This document shows, one piece after another, positions 34,998 to 43,780 of a stretch of 64,000 nt of DNA; the first letter of the stretch is position 1, and every line of letters begins with the position of its first letter. This DNA is from Symbiobacterium sp040797425. Its GTDB lineage: Bacteria > Bacillota > Sulfobacillia > Symbiobacteriales > Symbiobacteriaceae. The notes under the pieces were generated by a model. It did no database searches and was not told the DNA's origin. It was given only the letters and a program-made list of their open reading frames with translations. The DNA lies in assembly GCF_040797425.1 (NCBI RefSeq), contig NZ_JBFNEH010000006.1:1-64000 (forward strand), given 5' to 3'. The position numbers were made by a program, and so were the translations under genes.

Positions 34998-36702
34998 TTA
35001 CAGATGGAACCGCCTGACCCGCTCCTGCAGTTGGGCGGCGATGTCCGAAAGGCCCTTGGCCGACGTCGCCGTCTGCTCCGCGGCGGCCGTCAGTTCCTCC
35101 ACCGACGCCGACACCTCCTCCGCGGCCGCCGCGTTCTCCTCCGCCAGCCGCGCGATGCGGTCCACCGCGTCCGTCACCTCCACCACGCTGGCCGCCATCT
35201 CCTCGCTCGCCGCCGTGTTCTCTTCCGTCATCGCCGCCACCGCACCAAACGTCTGCACCGCCTGGGCAGAGCTCTCCTTCACCTGCTCTGCCGTGTGCGC
35301 AATCCGCTCCACCTCGGCCACCGACTGCTGCACCACCCGCAGGATCTCCTGCAGTGCCTCGCCCGCCTGCGCCGCCAGCTCGTTGCCCGCCGCCACGCGC
35401 TCGGTGCCCAGGGCCATCGCCTTCACCGCCTCGGCGGTACCCGTCTGAATGTCCCGGATCAGCGCCGCAATCTGCCCCGCCGATGCCGCCGACTGCTCCG
35501 CCAGCTTGCGCACCTCTTCCGCCACCACGGCGAAGCCACGCCCGTGCTGCCCCGCCCGTGCTGCCTCGATGGCCGCATTCAGCGCCAGCAGGTTGGTCTG
35601 GTCCGCAATCCCCCGAGATCGCGTCCGTGATGGAGCCGATCTGCCCTGACAGCCGCTCCAGTTCCTTAATCCGCTCGGCCGCCTGGCTCACCGCGTCTCC
35701 CACCTGCCTCAGCGCCTGCAGGGTGCGCTCCACCACATCGGCGCCCGAACGGGCCCGCTCCGCAGCCTGCGCCGCCTCTTCGGCGGTGGACACCGCTGCC
35801 CGGGTCATCTCATCCAGCGCACCGGCCATCTCCTTCTGCCGCACCGCGGCCGCCTGCTCCGCCGCAGACGACAGTTCCTGCGATGCCGTGAACAGCGATT
35901 CGGAGGTCTGGTGGATCCCCTGCACCACGTCCCGCAGGCTGGCCAGCATCTTGTTGAACGCCCGTGTCGTCTGGCCCACCTCGTCCTCCGACGTCACCTG
36001 CAGTTCGCTGATCCCCAGGTTCCCGGCGGCCATCTGGCCGGCGGCCTCTGCCAGCTTCTGCACCGGCTTCACGATGGCCCGCGCCACGGCGACGGCCAGG
36101 ACGACGCCCCCCACCAGGGCCAGCCCCACCGTCACCAGGATGGTGATCCGCATCCGCTGTGCATCTGCGAGCATCGTGGCGCGCTCCTCTGTATCCAGCC
36201 GCGTCTGGCGTTCCACGACCAGTTCTCACTCTTCGAGGATCGACTCCATCAGAGGGACTCCCTGGGACTGCAGGATGGCGGTGGCGGACTGCGTGTCCTT
36301 GCTGCGCACCTGCGCCGCGACCGAGTCGAGTACGGCGTCATATTGCTCCTGCAACGATCTGAGCTTCTGAATTCGCCCGAACGTCTCCTGGGACTGGGCG
36401 TGTGCGTACATGTCGTCGAGCGTCGCATATACCCTGGTCTGGGCGTCTTCAATCTTATCCAGAGACGTACTGTCACCAAAAAGGATGTAATTTCGGATGT
36501 AAGCAAGCTGCTGCAGGAAGTCCGCCTTCACGTGCAGACTGCCCTGGAGCAGCACGGAGCGTCGGCCCAGGTCGTTCACGGATGTCACCACATCGCCCAG
36601 GGAGCTGATGGTGAACGTACCGACGGCTCCGAGCATCACGATCACGAGCAGGGGCGCCGCGAGAACCTTGGTAAAGATGGTCAGCCGCTTCAGCAAGCGC
36701 AT
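34998..36702 (-). pseudogene. Methyl-accepting chemotaxis protein, broken by a stop and a frameshift
   Basis: Together the pieces form a complete chemoreceptor: N-terminal helix and four-helix-bundle sensor (36702-36229), second membrane helix and HAMP domain (from 36216), and signalling domain ending at 34998. Two lesions break it. An in-frame TGA at 36226-36228 follows ESILEE, just before the second membrane helix. Near 35610 a run of five G (minus strand) replaces the four needed, shifting the frame in the conserved tip region (expected IADQTNLLALNAAIEAARAG). The ribosome-binding site (AGGAGG) and a promoter candidate survive. Recent inactivation or sequence errors are both possible. Confidence 0.85.
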
Positions 36703-36910
36703 ACCTGTACCTCCTGCAGATGTTGGTGTGACGCATCGACAGTAGAAGAGAACCGGGAATGGCCTGGTGAAGATGCTTCGTCCGTGCGCCGCCGGCGCTT
36801 GGCAGGTGCAGTCCCTCTCCGACCACGCTAGTCCATGGCGTGCGACCTCCCTTACTTAGTCCATAATCTGTTATGTAGTTAATATGTACATTTATGGTGA
36901 AGTGATCTTT

Positions 36911-36940
36911 ATCGTAGACGGCCAGGAAGAACTTGGTCAA
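36911..36940 (-). promoter_or_regulatory. Possible promoter of the chemoreceptor gene
   Basis: Minus-strand TTGACC (36935-36940), 18-bp spacer, TACGAT (36911-36916), in an AT-rich island. The resulting leader would be about 200 nt; I see no riboswitch consensus in it. Confidence 0.5.
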
Positions 36941-37093
36941 GGATGATGACGGAGGAAAAGTCATACCTAATTGTGACCATCGGGCCTAACAGTCCCTACC
37001 ACACGCCGGACATAGTGCGAATGGACAGGTGCAGTCACACGCTCTCCGCCGCCGGCGGCCGCAGACTCCCTCCCCGCTGCTGCCCGCCACAGG

Positions 37094-37129
37094 AAAACCG
37101 TGGCCCGATGCGTACCGGACCACGGTTTT
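37094..37129. terminator. Bidirectional terminator-like hairpin
   Basis: AAAACCGTGG (37094-37103) pairs perfectly with CCACGGTTTT (37120-37129) across a 16-nt loop, giving a T4 end on both strands. It could be a back-up terminator for the peptidase operon. The rest of 36941-37298 has no gene I can support. Confidence 0.65.
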
Positions 37130-37298
37130 CGCTCTTGAGCCCGCGGCAACCTTACGGCCGTGTGCCTGTCCGCAGCGCCCGGATGCGCCGATGAAATGCA
37201 GAAATGCGCGCACCCGGCCTGTTCAGGCCCTGCCAGAACACAAGACGAACGGAGACGGCGGACCTGGCCACGCGGGCCCAGGCCAGTCGCATAACAGC

Positions 37299-37329
37299 GG
37301 GCACCCGGCGGCAAGACCGCCGGGTGCCC
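37299..37329 (-). terminator. Terminator of the M42 peptidase operon
   Basis: A perfect 13-bp GC-rich stem (37299-37311 with 37317-37329) and a 5-nt loop, 26 bp past the last M42 gene. The minus-strand tail (GCTGTTATG) is only weakly U-rich. Confidence 0.65.
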
Positions 37330-37355
37330 GGTGCTGTTCCCTCTTGATCCGACCG

Positions 37356-38363
37356 CTAACCCAGTTCCAACGGACGGGCCAGCAGCTTGAGGAGCAGGTC
37401 GGCCGCGCCATGTGCATCGCGGAGGCTGGCCATCTCCGCCCCCGTGCCCTGGTAGCGGACCGGGATGTCGACCACCGCCGTGGGCACGCCCGCGCCGGCA
37501 GAGGCCACGACGCGCCCCTCGCTGTCGGTGGGGCTCACCGCGCGCTGCAGCGGGATCAACTCGGCTGCAGCCACCGCTGCGATCTCCTCCGCCAGGCCGT
37601 GGTGCGCCACGTACACCGAGTCCTTCAGCCGCAGGGACGGACCGCCGCCCAGGCGGGTGGTCAGCTGCCGGACGCCAGGCTGGTCGCCGCTCAGTGCCGA
37701 GTCCACGACCACGGCCACGTCGGGCTCGGCACCGAAGGCCGCCACCGCGGCCCCGCGCGGCGCCACCTCGCCCTGCGACGTGAAGGCGAAGATCACCGTG
37801 TGGGCGGTCTCCTTCAGGTGCGCCGCCACCTCCAGCAGGACCGCGCAGCCGAGGCGGTTGTCCAGGTTGGGGCCGACGAGCAGGTCGTCCCACGCCTCGA
37901 CGGGCCCAGCCAGGGTGCACATGTCGCCGAGAGGAACCCGCTCCAGGGCCTCCTCCCTGGACGTCGCACCGATGTCGCAGAAGAGTTTCTTGAACGTGAG
38001 GTCCTTCGGCTCCTCGCCGTGCTCGGCCTGCAGCACGCCCACCGCGCCGCTGCCCCACACGACCCGCTTCCCCACCAGGTGATGCGGCTTCAGCCCGCCC
38101 ACGGGGGCGAGGTATATGAGCCCCTTGTCGCTCACGTTGAGGGCGATGGCTCCAGGGGTATCCATGTGGGCGGAGATCAGCACCCGGCGGCCGCCCGGTG
38201 CGCCGTTGCGCACGGCCAGCAGGTTGCCGAACCGGTCGGCGCGCACCTCATCCACGTACGGTGCAATCTGGGCGCGCAGGGCGTCAGCCACCCGCTGCTC
38301 CCGGGCCGAAGGGCCCCAGATTGACGCCAGCTGCTGCACGCGCTCAAGCAGTTTCTCGCTCAT
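37356..38363 (-). CDS. M42 family metallo-aminopeptidase (third of three)
   Basis: A 335-residue member of the M42 (FrvX/PepA-like) family, which forms large dodecameric aminopeptidases with two metal ions. Metal-ligand motifs are visible: ISAHMDTPG (first His/Asp), LDNRLGC (bridging Asp) and a C-terminal AHHGLAEEI-type segment. It is the most diverged of the three, with FAFTSQGEVAPRGA where the classic family has the catalytic EE pair (here only one Glu), so activity may be altered. It overlaps the preceding M42 gene by 4 bp. Confidence 0.88.
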   Translation of the reverse strand: MSEKLLERVQQLASIWGPSAREQRVADALRAQIAPYVDEVRADRFGNLLAVRNGAPGGRRVLISAHMDTPGAIALNVSDKGLIYLAPVGGLKPHHLVGKRVVWGSGAVGVLQAEHGEEPKDLTFKKLFCDIGATSREEALERVPLGDMCTLAGPVEAWDDLLVGPNLDNRLGCAVLLEVAAHLKETAHTVIFAFTSQGEVAPRGAAVAAFGAEPDVAVVVDSALSGDQPGVRQLTTRLGGGPSLRLKDSVYVAHHGLAEEIAAVAAAELIPLQRAVSPTDSEGRVVASAGAGVPTAVVDIPVRYQGTGAEMASLRDAHGAADLLLKLLARPLELG

Positions 38364-39388
38364 GGGCGGAAGTCCCCTTTCTCGACGCTCTCCAGGAATC
38401 GCCGGACCAGCTGCACCGCGCCGTCCACGTCGTCCAGGTGGCAGAGGGCAGCGTTGGTATGGATGTAGCGGCAGGGCACCGAGATCGTGCAGGCCGGCAC
38501 GCCCTCCCGCGCGAGGGCGATCGTACCGGCGTCGGTGCCGCCGGAGGTGAGGCGCCGGAACTGGTGCCGGATGCCATGCGCGCGGGCCAGGCGGACCAGC
38601 TCTTCCCACACCCGCTTGTGCGGAATGCCGGCGGCGTCCATGAGGGAGATCACCGGCCCCTCCCCCATGTTGGTGATGGTATCAAACGGGTCAACCCCGG
38701 CCACGTTGGCGGAACCCGTGCCCTCCAGGGCCAGGGCCACGTCCGGCTTCAGGTGGAAGGCCGCCGCCTTCGCCCCCCGCAGCCCCACTTCTTCCTGGAC
38801 GGTGAAGGCCCCCAGCAGCGTGATGCCGGGGAAGTCGTACTCCAGGAGCACCCGGGCCAGCACCGTGCAGCCCACCCGGTCGTCCATGGCCTTGCCCTTG
38901 GCCACCCGGTCGCCCAACAGTTCGAACTGGGTGGCGAAGTAGACCGGCTCGCCGGGCTCGATGCCCAGGGCTTCCACCTCCGCCCGGGAGCGGCAGCCCA
39001 GGTCGACGTACATCTCGTCGAAGGGAATGACCTTCCGGCGCTCCTCGTCGCTGCAGAGGTGCCAGGCCTTGGCGCCGATCACGCCGGGGATGCGCCGGTG
39101 GGTGAGCCACACCTGCCGGCCGGGGAGCACCCGGTCGTCCAGGCCGCCCACCTTCTTCAGCGACACGTACCCGTCATCGGTGATCGAACCCACCAGGAAG
39201 CCCACCTCGTCCATGTGGGCGTCCAGCATCACCCGCACGGGCCCCGATCCCTTGCGGACGATCAGGTTGCCCATGGGGTCGGACCACATCTCGTCAACCC
39301 GCGGCGCCAGGACCTCCTTCAGGAGGGCGCGCACCTCGCCCTCGTCGCCGGAGACGCCGCAGGCGTTGGACAGGCGTTCTAGTAGCAT
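38360..39388 (-). CDS. M42 family metallo-aminopeptidase (second of three)
   Basis: A 342-residue M42 peptidase with all classic features: MLDAHMDEVGFLV (metal His/Asp), MDDRVGC (bridging Asp), TVQEEVGLRGA (catalytic Glu pair), and the C-terminal TSGGTDAG and RYIHTN motifs. It likely removes N-terminal residues from peptides in the cytoplasm. It overlaps the first M42 gene by 10 bp and the third by 4 bp, so all three are probably translationally coupled. Confidence 0.94.
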   Translation of the reverse strand: MLLERLSNACGVSGDEGEVRALLKEVLAPRVDEMWSDPMGNLIVRKGSGPVRVMLDAHMDEVGFLVGSITDDGYVSLKKVGGLDDRVLPGRQVWLTHRRIPGVIGAKAWHLCSDEERRKVIPFDEMYVDLGCRSRAEVEALGIEPGEPVYFATQFELLGDRVAKGKAMDDRVGCTVLARVLLEYDFPGITLLGAFTVQEEVGLRGAKAAAFHLKPDVALALEGTGSANVAGVDPFDTITNMGEGPVISLMDAAGIPHKRVWEELVRLARAHGIRHQFRRLTSGGTDAGTIALAREGVPACTISVPCRYIHTNAALCHLDDVDGAVQLVRRFLESVEKGDFRP

Positions 39389-40494
39389 CGCAACTCCTCC
39401 ACGAAGGCCTGATCGATCCGGGCCACCACCCGGGCCAGGAGCCGGCCGGCCTGCCGGATGTCGGCCAGGTCCACCAGCTCCACCGGCGTGTGCATGTACC
39501 GGAGGGGGATCGAGAGGATGCCGGTGGCCACGCCGCCCCGCACCACCTGCATGCCCCAGGCGTCGGTGCCGGACGGGCCGGACATCACCTCCAGCTGATA
39601 GTCGATCCCCACCTCTTCGGCCACCTGCCGCATGAGCTTCACCAGTCTGGGCGTGCAGTTGGGCCCCACCCCGATGGTGGGCCCCCCGCCCAGCGGGAAG
39701 GCGTCCTTCTCGCTGCCGGGGTGGCGGGCGAAGGTAACGTCCACGGCGATGGCGATGTCGGGTTGCAGGGCGTACGTGGCCGCCACCGCCCCGGGATAGC
39801 CGCCGAACTCCTCGCCCACCGAGCCGACGGCGTAGAAGTCGGCGCGGTGGCGCAGCGTCTTCAGCTCCTCCAGGGCCACGGCCAGGGCGGCCTGGCTCGC
39901 CCGGTTGTCGAGGTAGCGGCTGGAGATGCGCCCGTTCTGGAGCACCCGGAACTGGTAGCGGAAGAGCACCGGGTCGCCCACCTGAACGAGCGCCCGCACC
40001 TCTTCCTCCGGCAGGCCGGTGTCGATGTAGAGCTCCTCCACCGGCACCAGGCGCCTGCGCTCCTCGGGGCTGGTCACATGCGGCGGCTTGGAACCCACCA
40101 CGCCGGGAATGATCCGACGGCCGTGAACCTCCATCTCCTGGGCCATCAGGAGCCGGCGGTCCACGCCGCCCACGGGGCTGAAGCGGAGGAAGCCGCCCGG
40201 TTCGATCTCCGTCACCACGCCGCCGATGGAGTCCATGTGGGCAACCGCCGCCACGCGCGGCCGGGGCTCGGGTCCCTCGCCCCGCTTCAGGCCGATGTAG
40301 CTGCCCAGCCGGTCCAGCCGGGCCTCATCCACCAGCGGGGCCCAGGCTGTGAGCAGGTACTCGGCCACCGCCCGCTCCCGCCCGGTGATGCTGCTCAGGC
40401 GGGTCAGTTCGGCCAGATGTTGGGTGAGATCCAACGCGGTATCGTCCCTTCTTTCCAAGGTAATGCCATTGGATTCGCCATCAGGTGTGCGCAT
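39379..40494 (-). CDS. M42 family metallo-aminopeptidase (first of three)
   Basis: A 371-residue M42 peptidase with AAVAHMDSIGG, LDNRASQ, SVGEEFGGYPGA and the C-terminal GPSGTDAW / RYMHTPVE motifs. The ATG at 40494 overlaps the DUF523 gene by 14 bp and has GGGGGCACAGGA upstream; an internal start around 40430 is possible, because the first 20 residues are not conserved. The three different M42 subunits could form separate particles or, as described for archaeal TET proteins, mixed ones. Confidence 0.92.
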   Translation of the reverse strand: MRTPDGESNGITLERRDDTALDLTQHLAELTRLSSITGRERAVAEYLLTAWAPLVDEARLDRLGSYIGLKRGEGPEPRPRVAAVAHMDSIGGVVTEIEPGGFLRFSPVGGVDRRLLMAQEMEVHGRRIIPGVVGSKPPHVTSPEERRRLVPVEELYIDTGLPEEEVRALVQVGDPVLFRYQFRVLQNGRISSRYLDNRASQAALAVALEELKTLRHRADFYAVGSVGEEFGGYPGAVAATYALQPDIAIAVDVTFARHPGSEKDAFPLGGGPTIGVGPNCTPRLVKLMRQVAEEVGIDYQLEVMSGPSGTDAWGMQVVRGGVATGILSIPLRYMHTPVELVDLADIRQAGRLLARVVARIDQAFVEELRCY

Positions 40495-40951
40495 TTCCTG
40501 TGCCCCCGTCCCAGGTTTCTTCGGAGTAGACCCGCACGCCGTGCCGCCGCAGCAGGGCCGCGGTCACCCCGGCGCCGGGCACGGTCGCCCCGCTGAAGGT
40601 GCCGTCGTAGATGGCTGCGCTGCCGCAGGACGGGCTGCGCTCCTTCAGGATCGCCACGCTCGCCCCCGCGGCCTCGGCCATGCGCAGGGCCTCCCGGGCC
40701 CCGGCCAGGAACTGGGCCGTCACGTCGTCGCCGGCCGAGTTGACCACCCGGGCCCGGCCGTCCAGCACCGCCTCCCCGTCGCCGCCGACGATCTCCGCCG
40801 GCACCCGGGGCGTAGGCAGGCCGCCCATCTGCTCGGGGCAGACGGGCACCGCCCGGCCCTGCCGGATCAGCTTCACGAGGTCGGGCCGCTCCTTGGTGCC
40901 TCCGTCGTACCGGCAGTGGCAGCCGACCAGGCAGGCGCTGACCAGGATCAT
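40481..40951 (-). CDS. DUF523 family protein
   Basis: A 156-residue protein with the conserved Cys pattern of DUF523 (YbbK-like): VSACLVGCHCRYDG at the N-terminus, PVCPEQMGGLPTPR, and KERSPSCG. The function is unknown; the Cys residues suggest metal or cofactor binding. The preferred start is ATG at 40951, 9 nt after AGGAG. It precedes the three M42 genes and overlaps the first, so it may be cotranscribed with them. Confidence 0.88.
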   Translation of the reverse strand: MILVSACLVGCHCRYDGGTKERPDLVKLIRQGRAVPVCPEQMGGLPTPRVPAEIVGGDGEAVLDGRARVVNSAGDDVTAQFLAGAREALRMAEAAGASVAILKERSPSCGSAAIYDGTFSGATVPGAGVTAALLRRHGVRVYSEETWDGGTGNAHT

Positions 40952-41219
40952 GGGGTTCATCTCCTCCCGCCCTAGTCTCCCGCACCGATTTCGAAGCGAG
41001 TCGGCCAATCTCCTACCTGTGCCTCCGTGCGCCCCCCGGTCTCCCTACAACGTCAAGATCTGGTTCCACAACCAGTCTCGCCGTCACCGGCGAACCGGAC
41101 GGGATGGCCCATGCGTGGTCCCGTGGGAGACGGAAAGGGCCTGCGGGGCACCCGGGTATGGACAACCGTCTGGATGGATGCCGTCACCCTGGTACGGCGA
41201 GTCGGCGAATCGCATGCAA

Positions 41220-41246
41220 ACTGCCCCGCCGCGAGGGCGGGGCAGT
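41220..41246 (-). terminator. Terminator of the peptide-binding lipoprotein gene
   Basis: An 11-bp perfect stem (41220-41230 with 41236-41246) with a 5-nt loop, followed on the minus strand by TTTGC, 59 bp past the stop codon. Both arms are identical to those of the hairpin at 43741-43767. Confidence 0.75.
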
Positions 41247-41305
41247 GGGTGAGCCACGGTGGCGCTTCCTGCACCGTCCCGGTTTCTGGGGCTCCGTCCT
41301 ACAGA

Positions 41306-42994
41306 TTACTTCGTAATGCTCGCGTTACGCAGGTTGAGCGGCGAGGTGGCCGGCATCGACCAGCCCTGAACGTTCTTGGAGACCAAGACGATCCGGGTGT
41401 AGTGGTAGATCGGGATAATCGGCATCTCGTCCATGAGCAGCGCCTCGGCCTCGTGCATGGCCTTCATGCGCTCGTTCTGATCTGCGCTCTTCCTGGCGAA
41501 CTCGACCAGCGAGTCGTACTGGGCGTTGCCCCAGTTGGTATCGTTGTTGCCGCCGCCGGTGACCCACATGTCGAGGAAGGTCATCGGGTCGAGGTAGTCG
41601 CCCATCCAGCCGGCCCGGGCGATGTCAAAGTCGCCGGTGTTGCGGCTGTCGAGGTAGACGGCCCACTCCTGGTTCGTCAACTCGACGTCGATGTTCAGGT
41701 TCTTCTTCCACATCTCCTGGATGGCCTCGGCGATCTTCTGGTGAGCCTCAGACTTGTTATACAGAATGGTCAGCTTCGGGAAGCCCTCGCCGTTGGGATA
41801 GCCGGCCTCCGCCAGGAGCTGCTGCGCCTTCTGCACGTCCTCGGTGAAGAGGTCGCCGGCGTTCTTGCGGAAATCGTTCGCCGAGCCGGTTGGATCCGGA
41901 ATGCCTTCGGGCACCAGCGAGCGGGCCGGGGGCTCGCCGCCCTTCGTGATCTCCTCAACAATAGCCTCGCGGTCGATGGCGTAGGCCAGCGCCTGACGGA
42001 CCCGCTTGTCGTTCAGCGGCTCCTTCTCCACGTTGCAGATGTAGTAGTAGAAGGCCATGTCAGGCAGGATCTTCAGCTCGCCGGTCCCGTTCTCGCCGTA
42101 CTGTTCCTTCAGGCGGTCGAGCTCCGCCGTGTTCACGCCGGCCTGCACGATGTCCAGTTCGCCGTTCTCCCACATCGTAGTGGCGGTGGACTCTTCCTCG
42201 ATCAGGTAGAACTCGATCCGGTCGAGCTTGATGTTGTCAGCATCCCAGTAGTTCGGGTTCTTCTCGACGACGACCTTGTCCTTGTCGGTCCAACTGACCA
42301 TCTTGAACGGTCCGTTCCCGACCGTGGTCTCGGGATCGCGGAACCACCCGTCCGGGTTGGCCTCGACGCTGGCCTTGTGGACCGGGTAGTAGGTGTGATG
42401 CGCCGTCAGGGAGAGGAAGTACGGGGTCGGGGCCACGAGCGTGACCTGCAGGGTCTTGTCATCGAGGGCCACGGCACCGAAGTTCGCGGCCAGCTTCTCG
42501 AACTCAGCCTTGATCTCCTCGTCGGAGGCGTTCGCCCACTTCGGGTCGCTGGTGAAGGTGTTCATCTCCTCGGCGCCCTTGATGTAGTACAACTGGTAGG
42601 CGTACTCGGAGGCGAGCAGCGGGTCGAGGGTGGACTTCCAGGACCAGACGAAATCCTCGGCGGTCAGCGGGTCGCCATTGGACCACTTCAGGCCGTCACG
42701 GAGGTGGAAGGTGAAGACGGTGTTGTCCTCGTTGACGTCGACCTTCTCCGCAGCGGCGGGAACGGCATTCCCCTGGTCATTCAGCCGCATGAGGCCCTCG
42801 AACAGAGCGAGCTCTACATGGGACTCAGGAAAGCCGGTGCTGACCCGCGGGTCTATCGTCTGCGGATTGGTGCCAATGTTCATGCGAATAACCTGCTCAT
42901 CCGCCGACGAGCCCGATTGTGCGGACCCGCCACCGGAACAACCGACCGCCAGCAGCATCACGACAGCTAGCATCCCTGCGACGAAACGACGCAT
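41306..42994 (-). CDS. Peptide ABC transporter substrate-binding lipoprotein (OppA/DppE type)
   Basis: A 562-residue solute-binding protein of family 5. It has a lipoprotein signal peptide with lipobox LAVGC, then the SBP_bac_5 domain with SVEANPDGWFRDPETTVGNGPF-type hinge motifs. It should capture oligopeptides outside the membrane for an Opp/Dpp permease. No permease or ATPase gene is adjacent, so it is an orphan binding protein that uses a transporter encoded elsewhere. The RBS before ATG 42994 is GGGAGG. It may feed peptides to the M42 peptidases nearby. Confidence 0.95.
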   Translation of the reverse strand: MRRFVAGMLAVVMLLAVGCSGGGSAQSGSSADEQVIRMNIGTNPQTIDPRVSTGFPESHVELALFEGLMRLNDQGNAVPAAAEKVDVNEDNTVFTFHLRDGLKWSNGDPLTAEDFVWSWKSTLDPLLASEYAYQLYYIKGAEEMNTFTSDPKWANASDEEIKAEFEKLAANFGAVALDDKTLQVTLVAPTPYFLSLTAHHTYYPVHKASVEANPDGWFRDPETTVGNGPFKMVSWTDKDKVVVEKNPNYWDADNIKLDRIEFYLIEEESTATTMWENGELDIVQAGVNTAELDRLKEQYGENGTGELKILPDMAFYYYICNVEKEPLNDKRVRQALAYAIDREAIVEEITKGGEPPARSLVPEGIPDPTGSANDFRKNAGDLFTEDVQKAQQLLAEAGYPNGEGFPKLTILYNKSEAHQKIAEAIQEMWKKNLNIDVELTNQEWAVYLDSRNTGDFDIARAGWMGDYLDPMTFLDMWVTGGGNNDTNWGNAQYDSLVEFARKSADQNERMKAMHEAEALLMDEMPIIPIYHYTRIVLVSKNVQGWSMPATSPLNLRNASITK

Positions 42995-43126
42995 TGTGTG
43001 TAACCTCCCTCAGCGCATTTCTCTCTGTGTCTGGTTTGCGAATGGTTCCAGGGTCACGGACGCTTTCGAAGCCGCTGTCTCTGGTTCACCTCCTCGTTCT
43101 GACGCCGACACGGTCAAAGACCCTTA

Positions 43127-43156
43127 ATTATATATAGAGACGTTCCACCAGTTCAG
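43127..43156 (-). promoter_or_regulatory. Possible promoter of the peptide-binding lipoprotein gene
   Basis: Minus-strand CTGAAC (43151-43156), 18-bp spacer, perfect TATAAT (43127-43132) in an AT-rich patch. The -35 box is poor. The leader would be ~125 nt. Confidence 0.5.
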
Positions 43157-43293
43157 CAGCAGGGCCATTCTTTTGCCCCCTAATGCTTTGCCTGGTGAAA
43201 CAACGGGAACAGTTCGGTCCGATTCTACCAATCTCCTCCGTGCGGAATAATGTTGCACAAGAGGATTTATTCTCACCCCGCCCCCGCGGTGAG

Positions 43294-43524
43294 TCAGCAA
43301 ACAAGGAAGGCGGAGGTCAACCTTCGTTGACTCTCCGCTCTCTGCGTCGGGTCGCGAGCCGCTCGGTCAGCCAGGCCGCCGGGGCGACAGTTGTCCCTGT
43401 AGTACGCGTCGTGGGGCAACAGCGACACGTCATCCGGGAACGCGGCCGAAATGCGCCTGGCAGTGGACGTCTTGCCGGAACCGGCGCCCCCGGCGATCGC
43501 GATCGCCGCCCTCGGCACTGACAC
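43294..43524 (-). pseudogene. udk: N-terminal remnant of uridine kinase
   Basis: A minus-strand frame from about 43524 encodes AIAIAGGAGSGKTSTARRI, followed by LLPHDAYYRDN. This matches the P-loop and the DxYY motif of uridine kinase (Udk). The similarity fades after about 60 residues and the frame stops at 43294, where ~210 residues are expected. No ribosome-binding site is evident. It looks like a decayed gene fragment in the gap between two transcription units. The rest of 43157-43293 and 43525-43740 holds nothing I can assign. Confidence 0.75.
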
Positions 43525-43740
43525 AGCACAGCCCGCCTTCAGACATGAGCAGAAGCCGGAACCCCGTGCGATTCTCCCCCAGGGTGTAGTGCAGACGCAA
43601 GAATGAGTTGGGAGGGTTTCACACACGGTTTTCCAGCTTCCGGCGCTTCCCTGTCCGACGAACGCCCCGGGGCCGTACATCGACACCCAGACGGTGAGAT
43701 CCACCATGGCAGGCATCGTGCGACCTGCGTCACCAACCTG

Positions 43741-43767
43741 ACTGCCCCGCCGGGAGGGCGGGGCAGT
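43741..43767 (-). terminator. Terminator-like hairpin after the M23 peptidase gene
   Basis: An 11-bp perfect stem (43741-43751 with 43757-43767) with a 5-nt loop, 14 bp past the stop codon. The arms are the same as in the hairpin at 41220-41246. The U-tract is absent. Confidence 0.6.
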
Positions 43768-43780
43768 CGCGCGTCCAGAT

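Noticed and set aside
36703..36905. A cyclic-di-GMP riboswitch in the chemoreceptor leader
   Set aside because: The conserved core (GGCAAACC and GGGACGCAA-type elements) is not present.
36473..36964. A 163-residue ORF overlapping the chemoreceptor N-terminus
   Set aside because: It lies in another frame over a conserved domain and its upstream part is an AT-rich leader; no ribosome-binding site.
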